NCBI GenBank assembly: GCA_934193515.1 | Contig: CAKPVJ010000014.1 | Location: 1-51,778, forward strand | Source: an uncultured Megasphaera sp. | Lineage (GTDB): Bacteria > Bacillota > Negativicutes > Veillonellales > Megasphaeraceae | DNA: 51,778 bases | Direction: 5' to 3' | Shown: piece by piece, positions 1 to 6,671 of the stretch | How the letters are laid out: each line of letters begins with the position of its first letter | How positions within the stretch are numbered: the first letter of the stretch is position 1 | Translations under genes and position numbers: made by a program | Notes under the pieces: generated by a model | The model's database searches: none | What the model saw: the letters and a program-made list of their open reading frames with translations, nothing else | Told to the model about the DNA's origin: nothing

Positions 1-299
1 GTTTGGCTCAAATTATTGTGTTTGGTGTGATGTTTCCATCACGTTTTTGAATTGATTGACGTCTGTTTCTTTGGTAAACCAAAGAAACGACCTCGCACTT
101 GGCGTTCATTCGATTCTTACATTGTTCAGTTTTCAAAGGTCATCGCCGTCTTGCGACGGCTTGTATATCTTACCAAACTCAACTGAGCTTGTCAAGGACT
201 TTTTTTCGGAAGAATGGAACATTCTTCATATCCTCATCAAAAGACATATTTCGTCTTTCCCGAAGCCCTTTGCGGTGCCCCGTTCCCGACGGCTTGATT
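1..299 (-). other. rRNA operon leader (16S gene lies beyond the left edge)
   Basis: Read on the minus strand this stretch has no convincing gene but looks like the untranslated leader of an rRNA operon. It contains the boxA-like string CTTTGAAAACTGAACAA (about 121-138) that is common in Firmicute rRNA leaders and spacers. It also has several clean hairpins: 27-42 (stem GTGATG), 65-88 (10-bp stem GTTTCTTTGG, loop TAAA) and about 143-158 (GCCGTC/GACGGC). It starts just after a near-perfect promoter (300-328) and ends in GAGCCAAAC, which I would expect shortly before a 16S gene. The 16S gene itself is not visible, so this is an inference. Confidence 0.6.
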
Positions 300-328
300 A
301 GTATATCGCAAATAGCCCCCTCTGTCAA
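300..328 (-). promoter_or_regulatory. strong sigma-70-type promoter for the rRNA leader
   Basis: On the minus strand the -35 box is TTGACA (323-328) and the -10 box is TATACT (300-305), with a 17-bp spacer. It is the only near-consensus promoter in the left 400 bases and fires toward the leader. Confidence 0.75.
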
Positions 329-418
329 CTCTTTTTTTACAAAATTTTCCAGTAATCGTATCCTATCTTTATTTTTCTATAATATGGCTATGCAGATTGT
401 CTAATACATAGCCATTTC

Positions 419-754
419 TTACTGCCCATCAGTATCTTCCTGCGCCCAATTATCCAAGCGGCTTTTCCATTTTTGTGCCGTATCTATTGTATTTTCTGCT
501 GTTTGTACCGCATCTTTGGCTTCATCATAGCGTTGTCCCCAGCTTTTATCATGTTCATCATGCCATTTTTGCTGTCCGTCTTTATACCCGTTTTTATAGT
601 CCGCATCCTGCGTATCATTGACGGCATCGATATCCTTATCTGCATCTTCGTACCCTTGCTTGTATCCCGTATCATACGAATCATTGGCCCATACGGTCAT
701 GCCTCCCCATAATACACCGAGGCTGCACAGTACAATCATCATTTTTTTCAACAT
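419..754 (-). CDS. small secreted protein of unknown function
   Basis: A 111-residue protein with a clear signal peptide: MLKK, then a hydrophobic stretch, then VWAND at about residue 24. The mature part is very polar, rich in Asp, Lys, Tyr and Gln, with repeated YxxGYxDG-like units (GYKQGYEDADKD and GYKDGQQKW). Such short acidic repeats resemble cell-surface or cation-binding segments, but I recognise no family. It stands alone, transcribed from a promoter at 794-822, and points toward the rRNA operon. The start is the first ATG, weakly supported by GGTG upstream. Export is well supported; function is unknown. Confidence 0.75.
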   Translation of the reverse strand: MLKKMMIVLCSLGVLWGGMTVWANDSYDTGYKQGYEDADKDIDAVNDTQDADYKNGYKDGQQKWHDEHDKSWGQRYDEAKDAVQTAENTIDTAQKWKSRLDNWAQEDTDGQ

Positions 755-793
755 TTTGTTTACACCGTATCCTTTCTAAAAAATTACACCGTC

Positions 794-822
794 ATTATAG
801 TCTTCGTCAAATAACCCGTCAA
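794..822 (-). promoter_or_regulatory. promoter of the small secreted protein
   Basis: Minus-strand TTGACG (817-822), 17-bp spacer, TATAAT (794-799), about 40 bp upstream of the start codon at 754. Confidence 0.65.
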
Positions 823-842
823 GCGATTATTTTTTTCATTTA

Positions 843-856
843 TATACGTTCGTATA
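843..856. promoter_or_regulatory. palindrome upstream of the beta-barrel gene
   Basis: Perfect inverted repeat TATACG-TT-CGTATA in the divergent region between the two exported-protein genes, followed by ACT to give a -10-like TATACT. It could be an operator or part of a promoter for the gene at 919. No good -35 box is visible. Confidence 0.3.
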
Positions 857-918
857 CTAGTTATGTGTTACAGGTCTTTAGTACAATAAAATAAATACTG
901 CTTAGGATGGTGATACCT

Positions 919-1641
919 ATGCTGAAAAAATGTGTATGTTGTCTCTGTATCGCACTTTTCTGCACAGTATCTTTGCAGGCTCAAGATACTAGCAGGCAGA
1001 CAGTCTCTGAAACGCAAGCAGAGATACGGTACTATGCTCCCAAACTAAAATTTGAGTCTCGAGGCCTGCCGTCTTATAACTTCCGGGATACACTGCAGAT
1101 TCAAAACAGCAGCGCGCCGGAATATATCATTTCTCACAAAAATTGGTATATCGATTATATCCGTATATATGAATCAGGCAACACCAAACTGACGCATTCT
1201 CCTTATCCACCGCTTCCTGCACACAGCAAGTTAAACCTAGACTATGTTTCGTTAAACTGGAAAAAAACATTTCATACGACAGATAAAGGCTCTGCATATT
1301 GGCTGGCAGGACTGCGGTATTATCGCTTTGACACCTCTCTTTCACTGGCATCCATATATACTGCTAAAAAACAACTCAATCAGTTTGCGCCCGCTATAGG
1401 CATCGGAGGCAAATACAATGTAACCAACACCTTGTCTCTTTTCGGAGAATTTTCCGGACTGCCTTTGGGAAAACGGGGGCATGTATATGATTTTAATACA
1501 GGCATGCAGTATCGTCTTAGCGATGCGTTTTCTGTCAGCGCAGGATACCGCGTGCTCGATTTAAAAATAAAAAACGATGCGGATGGAACAGGCATTTATA
1601 AATTATCCGGCTGGTACGGCGGAGTATCCTATCATTTTTAG
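919..1641 (+). CDS. outer-membrane beta-barrel-like protein
   Basis: A 240-residue exported protein. MLKKCVCCLCIALFCTVSLQAQD is a signal peptide with a likely cut after QA. The mature chain has alternating aromatic strands such as YWLAGLRYYRF, LSLFGEFSGLPLG, FSVSAGYRVLDLKI and LSGWYGGVSYHF. It ends in Phe after YH, the usual mark of a barrel assembled by BamA. The size fits an 8-stranded barrel. I choose the ATG at 919 because AGGATGGTG sits just upstream; an in-frame ATG at 907 overlaps that site. The hydrolase gene follows after 29 bp, so the two are probably cotranscribed. The barrel call is good; its cargo or role is unknown. Confidence 0.72.
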   Translation: MLKKCVCCLCIALFCTVSLQAQDTSRQTVSETQAEIRYYAPKLKFESRGLPSYNFRDTLQIQNSSAPEYIISHKNWYIDYIRIYESGNTKLTHSPYPPLPAHSKLNLDYVSLNWKKTFHTTDKGSAYWLAGLRYYRFDTSLSLASIYTAKKQLNQFAPAIGIGGKYNVTNTLSLFGEFSGLPLGKRGHVYDFNTGMQYRLSDAFSVSAGYRVLDLKIKNDADGTGIYKLSGWYGGVSYHF

Positions 1642-1670
1642 TATGCTGATACAGAGGAGGTTGGAGTATC

Positions 1671-2756
1671 ATGAAAAAATTAGGTGCTGCATTGTTAATT
1701 GGCTTGCTGCTTTGCCCAGCAGTCTTAGGGTTGGCTAAAAATCCTGCTGTCCATGTAACAGACAGTAAGCAAAAAGAATCACTTGCTTCTATTCAGGATA
1801 TCGACCATGGCCGTTTGTACGTGATGGACTACACAGCCGATTATAAATTAGATGACCTGTTGGATAAAAGCATCGCTTCCCTGGACGGTATGTTTACATT
1901 TGTCTCAAACGATTTATTGTGCAGCGGTTCTATTTCCAAAGGAATAATAGACGCCGGATGCAGTGCATTCGCCGGAAAAACAGAGGATGGCAAACCCATT
2001 TACGGCCGTAACTTTGACTACAAAATGGACATGACCGCCGTCTTAATCCGGACGGCACCGAAAAACGGCTATCGCTCTATCGGTCTGGCCGACGCTGGCT
2101 GGGTCGGTTATGGCATTGGCAGCCTGGATGATGACAAGACAGACTTATCTGCTGCTGTCGGCATGCCGTATTTAATTATGGACGGTATGAATGAAAAAGG
2201 CTTGGCCGTCAGCGTATTAAAATTGGACGGACAGCCTACGCATCAACAGACAGGAAAGAAAAAAATCACGACGACGGCAGCACTGCGGTTAATGCTGGAC
2301 AGGACCGCTACTGTCGATGAAGCCATCGCGCTGCTTCGTCAATATGATATGCAGTCCAGTATGGAAACAGCCAACTTCCATTTTTTACTCAGTGACGCAA
2401 CAGGGAAAAATGTCGTACTGGAATATACCATCAATGACATGACAGTTATCGATGCCAATTATGTGGCCAATCATTATTTAGCTCCCAAGATGCACGGCTT
2501 GGGCCATGCCTATGACCGGTTTGCCGTATTAGCAGCCGCCATGAAATTTAAGAAAAATATCCTCACTCCCAATGAAGCTATGTCGCTGCTCGAATTAGTC
2601 AGTCAGCCAGAAACGCAGGAAGCTACCAGTATGACCCAGTGGTCTGTCGTCTACAACTTGCATGACTTGACGGCCAAAATCGCTATCCGTAGAAATTACG
2701 ATACCTTTTTCCATTTCTCCATCAATGATATTTATCAAAATAAACAGACAAACTAA
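1671..2756 (+). CDS. secreted choloylglycine hydrolase-family (linear amide C-N hydrolase) enzyme
   Basis: A 361-residue Ntn-hydrolase-like protein. Residues 1-22 are a signal peptide. Cys97 starts the catalytic part (GCSAFAGKTEDGKPIYGRNFDY): Arg113 and Asp116 lie 16 and 19 residues after it, the spacing of Cys2, Arg18 and Asp21 in bile salt hydrolases and penicillin V acylases. GMNEKGLAVSVLKL matches the family Asn loop. The substrate could be a bile salt, an N-acyl homoserine lactone, penicillin V or another N-acyl amide; the sequence does not decide. Between the signal peptide and Cys97 lies a polar region of about 75 residues, so exposing an N-terminal Cys would need a propeptide to be removed. 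A strong RBS (GAGGAGG) precedes the start. Confidence 0.82.
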   Translation: MKKLGAALLIGLLLCPAVLGLAKNPAVHVTDSKQKESLASIQDIDHGRLYVMDYTADYKLDDLLDKSIASLDGMFTFVSNDLLCSGSISKGIIDAGCSAFAGKTEDGKPIYGRNFDYKMDMTAVLIRTAPKNGYRSIGLADAGWVGYGIGSLDDDKTDLSAAVGMPYLIMDGMNEKGLAVSVLKLDGQPTHQQTGKKKITTTAALRLMLDRTATVDEAIALLRQYDMQSSMETANFHFLLSDATGKNVVLEYTINDMTVIDANYVANHYLAPKMHGLGHAYDRFAVLAAAMKFKKNILTPNEAMSLLELVSQPETQEATSMTQWSVVYNLHDLTAKIAIRRNYDTFFHFSINDIYQNKQTN

Positions 2757-2786
2757 CGACCTGTGTTTCACTGTATAAGATAGCCA

Positions 2787-2820
2787 AAAGACGCTTCTTG
2801 CATCTGCAAAAAGCGTCTTT
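2787..2820 (+). terminator. terminator after the hydrolase gene
   Basis: Stem AAAGACGCTT / AAGCGTCTTT with a 14-nt loop, 30 bp past the stop codon. Confidence 0.75.
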
Positions 2821-3021
2821 GTCATAGGAACAATACCTTCTTTCTCACCGGCAATGTTTCCACATATTCCCTATACTCGTTTCTTCCTGCCTATATACCT
2901 TGGTATAATAGCATTCCGGCCTATCATTTGCTACAATAAAAGTGTCAAAGGAACCCCTTCCAAAATCCCCTTTGCTTATAGTTTAACTTCCTTCCACCTC
3001 TTCAAAAAATACACCTAGCAG

Positions 3022-3058
3022 AAAGGACTCTCTTCACCCACAGGGAAGAAAGTCCTTT
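3022..3058. terminator. terminator hairpin between convergent genes
   Basis: Stem AAAGGACT / AGTCCTTT with further pairing inside (CTCTTC/GAAGAA), followed by a T run on the plus strand. It lies just past the stop at 3075 of the minus-strand gene, so it may serve both directions. The rest of 2821-3074 shows no gene. Confidence 0.55.
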
Positions 3059-3074
3059 TTGTTGTACATATATA

Positions 3075-3629
3075 TTATACCAGTTTTCCAACTACTTCAT
3101 CTGCTGCTAATTCATTCCAAAGCAGCTGCATGACTGCTAAAATAAGCAAAATGGTCAGGCCCAGCCGCATGTAGGAAGAACGTGTAATCCAATCAAAGGG
3201 CGTCCGTTTTTTGCGTTCTGTAATCTGATACTGCACGTCGTCTCTTTTGTTTAAAATGCGAAAATGCCGTGCTTCTTTGTAAGCGGAAAATACACCGCTA
3301 AAATTCATGGTCACATGGACTTGAGGATCTTCCATACCGACGAGAGCTATTTCCCGCAGATGCTGGCAAAATATTTCCAAAAAATCACTGTCTGCGCACG
3401 CACTGGAAAATGCAAAAAATTGAATTTCACATTCCCGAATGCCTTCTTTCATAGAAATTTTTAAAAACGGATACTGCTGCTGTAAAGAATCTCTCCAGGC
3501 ATCTACTTTTTCCCGTATCGTTGCAGGCCATGTATACCGAACAGCTTGTTTGGGAGCAAAGGAAATTTCACCGGAGATAGTCAAGCGATAATCGCCGTAA
3601 TAATGACGAAGCCGTGTTTTCCAATTCAT
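3075..3629 (-). CDS. unknown protein with a C-terminal membrane anchor
   Basis: 184 residues. Residues 1 to about 145 are soluble and mixed alpha/beta. One hydrophobic segment (LGLTILLILAVMQLLWN, about 155-171) sits near the C-terminus, so the bulk probably faces the cytoplasm as in tail-anchored proteins. There is no signal peptide and no family I recognise. It starts 12 bp after the zinc-ribbon membrane protein gene and is surely cotranscribed with it. Confidence 0.65.
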   Translation of the reverse strand: MNWKTRLRHYYGDYRLTISGEISFAPKQAVRYTWPATIREKVDAWRDSLQQQYPFLKISMKEGIRECEIQFFAFSSACADSDFLEIFCQHLREIALVGMEDPQVHVTMNFSGVFSAYKEARHFRILNKRDDVQYQITERKKRTPFDWITRSSYMRLGLTILLILAVMQLLWNELAADEVVGKLV

Positions 3630-3641
3630 TGCTGTCCCTCC

Positions 3642-4061
3642 TTAGGATAGTTTGGTGCCGCATGCCGGACAATATACCGCTTCTTTGGGTACTTTTTCGC
3701 CGCAATGCGGACAATGCCGTTCCTCCGCTGCGGGCTGCGGCGGCAAAGCCTCTTTCCATTCCCCGTCCAAAACAGGGGCTTCGCTGCCGCTCATGCGGTC
3801 CATCCGCTGTTCGACTTTGTCTATTCGGGAATGCAGTTCTGCTTCCGATACAGCGACACGCTCTTTCAAACGGTCTGTTTCCAAACTCGTCCGTTCTATA
3901 CGATGTTCTGCTGTCAAATCTTTCAAGACAGCAATAATAATGGCTGCCAGCAGCGGACTAATCAAAAGGGAAAACAATCCCCAAAGGATAGGGCTGCGGC
4001 CGCGCTTACTGGCAAAGTAAGCAACTAACGCACAAAATATAATATATAAAACGATAGACAT
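3642..4061 (-). CDS. membrane protein with C-terminal zinc ribbon
   Basis: 139 residues: two short hydrophobic segments (about 2-17 and 25-46), a charged helix likely to form a coiled coil (about 50-90), then a zinc ribbon with two CxxC knuckles (CPHCGEKVPKEAVYCPACG). This layout is common in Firmicute proteins of unknown function. The zinc ribbon probably folds in the cytoplasm. First gene of a two-gene unit with the tail-anchored protein. Confidence 0.7.
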   Translation of the reverse strand: MSIVLYIIFCALVAYFASKRGRSPILWGLFSLLISPLLAAIIIAVLKDLTAEHRIERTSLETDRLKERVAVSEAELHSRIDKVEQRMDRMSGSEAPVLDGEWKEALPPQPAAEERHCPHCGEKVPKEAVYCPACGTKLS

Positions 4062-4155
4062 AGCTCCACCTCACTTTTTTCTATATATTCATTATACAAA
4101 ACACGCTTTTCCTTGTATAGGTGCAATCGGCAGGTTTCTACGGGCTGCTATGAAA

Positions 4156-4191
4156 AACCCCCCTATCAGCCGACAGACCAATAAGAGGGTT
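4156..4191 (-). terminator. trpS terminator
   Basis: Imperfect stem (AACCCTCTTAT paired with a TAGGGGGGTT arm on the minus strand) followed by a T run, just past the trpS stop. Confidence 0.65.
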
Positions 4192-4203
4192 GAAAGATCG
4201 TTT

Positions 4204-5265
4204 TTATTTTAAAAGATTATTATCCGTAAAATAATCAATGCGCATTGCTTTACGTACATCAGCCAATGTCTGATTTGCTTTTTCAGCAGCTTTTGCCGTA
4301 TTGACGCGAAGCATGTCATATACATCAGGCAGGCGTTTTTCCCAAGCATGACGGCGTTCACGAATAGGCTGCAGTTCTGCCTGCAACACATTATTCAGGA
4401 ACTTTTTGACTTTGACATCGCCCAGACCGCCGCGCTGGTAATGGGCTTTTAGTTCATCCAAGCCGCTGTATTCCGGTAAAAATTCGGGGAAGTATTCCGG
4501 TTTGCAGAACGCATCCAAATAGGTAAATACCGTGTTGCCTTCCAAATGACCCGGATCTTCACGGCGCAAATGTGTCGGGTCGGTAAACATGGACATAACT
4601 TTTTTCTGAATATCTTCAGGTTCTTCTGATAAATAGATGCAATTGCCTATGGATTTGCTCATTTTCGCTTTGCCGTCAATCCCCGGCAGCCGCAGGCATG
4701 CTTTGTTCTTCGGCAGAATAATTTCCGGTTCCGTCAATGTTTCTCCATAAACGCTGTTAAATTTATGAACAATTTCTTTGCATTGTTCCAACATCGGCAG
4801 CTGGTCTTCGCCGACGGGAACGGCTGTTGCCCGAAATGCCGTAATATCTGCGGCCTGGCTGACAGGATAGCAGAAAAAGCCTAAAGGAACGCTGGCTTCA
4901 AAGTTTTTTTGCTGAATTTCTGATTTAACAGTCGGATTGCGCTGCACGCGGGCTACTGTAACAAGATTCATATAGTAAACGGTCAATTCGGGAAGGGCCG
5001 GAACCATAGATTGAATAAAAATAGTAGATTTTTCCGGGTCAATGCCGCAGGCCAAATAATCCAATGCAACCTGCATGACGTTCTGCCGTACTTTTTCTGG
5101 ATGTTCTGCATTATCCGTCAATGCCTGTGCATCGGCAATCATAAAATATAATTCATCATATTCGCCAGAATTTTGCAATGCAACACGTTCCTGCAAAGAA
5201 CCAACATAATGTCCTACATGAAGATGTCCCGTAGGACGGTCACCTGTTAAAATAACTTTTTTCAT
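4204..5265 (-). CDS. trpS: tryptophanyl-tRNA synthetase
   Basis: A 353-residue class I aminoacyl-tRNA synthetase that charges tRNA-Trp. The HIGH-type motif is GHLHVGHYVGS (about 13-23) and the KMSKS loop is KAKMSKSIGN. GEDQLPMLEQ is the signature found between them. The length is slightly above the usual 330-340. The RBS AAAGGAG precedes the ATG. Single-gene unit with its own promoter (5362-5390) and terminator. No T-box is visible upstream, unlike many Firmicute trpS genes and unlike cysS and ileS here. Confidence 0.95.
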   Translation of the reverse strand: MKKVILTGDRPTGHLHVGHYVGSLQERVALQNSGEYDELYFMIADAQALTDNAEHPEKVRQNVMQVALDYLACGIDPEKSTIFIQSMVPALPELTVYYMNLVTVARVQRNPTVKSEIQQKNFEASVPLGFFCYPVSQAADITAFRATAVPVGEDQLPMLEQCKEIVHKFNSVYGETLTEPEIILPKNKACLRLPGIDGKAKMSKSIGNCIYLSEEPEDIQKKVMSMFTDPTHLRREDPGHLEGNTVFTYLDAFCKPEYFPEFLPEYSGLDELKAHYQRGGLGDVKVKKFLNNVLQAELQPIRERRHAWEKRLPDVYDMLRVNTAKAAEKANQTLADVRKAMRIDYFTDNNLLK

Positions 5266-5361
5266 ACCTTGCTCCTTTGTAAAAGCATACCAAAATCCAT
5301 ACTACAAAAATATGTCTGGTAAACAGTTTATCTGTATTCAAATTTTTACATTCTACGTTAT

Positions 5362-5390
5362 AGTTTACGCTTAGATGACCTTACCGTCAA
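5362..5390 (-). promoter_or_regulatory. probable trpS promoter
   Basis: Minus-strand TTGACG (5385-5390), 17-bp spacer, TAAACT (5362-5367). It leaves a leader of about 90 nt with no clear riboswitch. The 327-bp gap 5266-5592 holds this and the divergent promoter at 5501, but no gene. Confidence 0.5.
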
Positions 5391-5500
5391 TATTCGTTTC
5401 TCTGAATATACAAAAAAGAATGGGATTGCCGCACGAAGCGTTTCGTCATGATGCCCCATCCTATTTCTTTCAACGCTTTAAGAGGGATGCAGCGAATAAA

Positions 5501-5529
5501 TTGACTTGCCTCTGTCCTTCTCCTATAAT
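5501..5529 (+). promoter_or_regulatory. promoter of the guanine deaminase-like gene
   Basis: TTGACT (5501-5506), 17-bp spacer, TATAAT (5524-5529), 63 bp upstream of the start codon. Confidence 0.7.
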
Positions 5530-5592
5530 AATAGGCGGTAAAAATGACCCTCTGCCAGAAATGCACAGGATGACAAGGAGTGACTTGATACG

Positions 5593-6054
5593 ATGGATTT
5601 TATGAAAGAAGCAATTACAGAATCAGCAAAGAATTTGGAAACCGGGCATGGCGGTCCCTTTGGTGCTGTTGTCGTCAAAGACGGCAAAATCGTGGGCCGC
5701 GGCCACAACGAAGTCATCAAAAACAATGACCCTACCTGTCACGGTGAAATGCAGGCCATTCGTGATGCCTGCCGCAACCTCGGTACGTATGATTTATCCG
5801 GCTGCGACTTGTACACCTCTGCCCAGCCCTGTCCGATGTGCCTGTCCGCCATTATTTGGGCCAATATCAAAACCGTCTATTACGGCAATACCGCAAAAGA
5901 TACGGCAGCTATTGGCTTCCGCGATGATTTTATATACCAATTCATTGAAAATGGCTGCCAAAACACGGACGTCTTGTCACTGACCCAGCTGGACCGTGAT
6001 GAAGCTAATACAATCTTTGCTGCCTATAAAGAAAAAAATATGACGATTTACTAA
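5593..6054 (+). CDS. guaD: guanine deaminase-like CMP/dCMP deaminase-family enzyme
   Basis: 153 residues with the zinc site of the cytidine deaminase superfamily: CHGEMQAI (usually HAE in guanine deaminases) and PCPMC. The opening (GGPFGAVVVKDGKIVGRGHN), the FRDDFIYQF region and the end in Tyr resemble Bacillus GuaD, which turns guanine into xanthine. TadA tRNA deaminases are less similar, and the gene is not next to tRNA or dnaX. The Ala-to-Gly change in HAE and Gln before PCPMC (usually Glu) are unusual, so another amino-heterocycle is possible. Own promoter, RBS AAGGAG. Confidence 0.75.
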   Translation: MDFMKEAITESAKNLETGHGGPFGAVVVKDGKIVGRGHNEVIKNNDPTCHGEMQAIRDACRNLGTYDLSGCDLYTSAQPCPMCLSAIIWANIKTVYYGNTAKDTAAIGFRDDFIYQFIENGCQNTDVLSLTQLDRDEANTIFAAYKEKNMTIY

Positions 6055-6130
6055 GCAGCTTGTATATATACAAGTATCTGCCATGGTGCCAAGGAGACGC
6101 CGTAAACAGACAGACCGCGGCAAATGACGC

Positions 6131-6185
6131 AAAAAAGGGAACTGTGCATGTAAGAAATACGTCTTCATGCAGCAGCTCCCTTTTT
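6131..6185. terminator. bidirectional terminator between guaD-like gene and smpB
   Basis: Long imperfect stem with A-run and T-run flanks (AAAAAGGGA on the left, TCCCTTTTT on the right), placed between two convergent genes. No tmRNA gene fits in this gap. Confidence 0.75.
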
Positions 6186-6188
6186 CGT

Positions 6189-6659
6189 TTAATACCGTCT
6201 TTCTTTCATACGGCGTTCTATATCCCGTTTGGCTTCTTTTTCTGCCAATGCCTGTCGTTTATCGTAGAGCTTTTTCCCCGTAACCAACGCTACGGTCACT
6301 TTGACGCGTCCTTTTTTGAAATACAGGTTTAACGGTATCAGCGTGTAACCTTTTTCCTTAATCTTTCCCAATAATTTGGTAATTTCATACCGATGCATCA
6401 ACAGCTTGCGAGTCCGCAGCGGGTCATGATTAAACCGGTTCCCCTGGTCATATGGGCTGATATGCATGCCCAGGAGCAGGATTTCGCCATTTTCAATGCG
6501 GCAGAAACTATCTTTTAAGTTGACTTTCCCCTGACGCAGTGATTTTACTTCTGTCCCTGTCAAGGCAATGCCTGCTTCATACGATTCATGGATGAAATAA
6601 TCATGACGGGCTTTGCGATTATCTGTAATATATTTTACACCGCTTGGTGACTTTGCCAC
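6189..6659 (-). CDS. smpB: tmRNA-binding protein SmpB
   Basis: 156 residues, typical SmpB. It binds tmRNA and brings it to stalled ribosomes for trans-translation. The conserved start ITDNRKARHDYFI, the ALTGTEVKSLR motif and the basic tail after VTGKKLYDKR are all present. It starts with GTG behind a strong RBS (AGGAGGAATAG) and follows rnr by 12 bp, the common Firmicute secG-rnr-smpB order. The usually nearby ssrA gene is not in the window. Confidence 0.95.
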   Translation of the reverse strand: MAKSPSGVKYITDNRKARHDYFIHESYEAGIALTGTEVKSLRQGKVNLKDSFCRIENGEILLLGMHISPYDQGNRFNHDPLRTRKLLMHRYEITKLLGKIKEKGYTLIPLNLYFKKGRVKVTVALVTGKKLYDKRQALAEKEAKRDIERRMKERRY

Positions 6660-6671
6660 TATCTATTCCTC

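Noticed and set aside
5266..5361. T-box leader before trpS
   Set aside because: No GGTGG-type T-box string or terminator stem is present, unlike before cysS and ileS.
6055..6188. tmRNA gene next to smpB
   Set aside because: The gap is only 134 bp and is filled by a terminator; no tRNA-like ends are seen.
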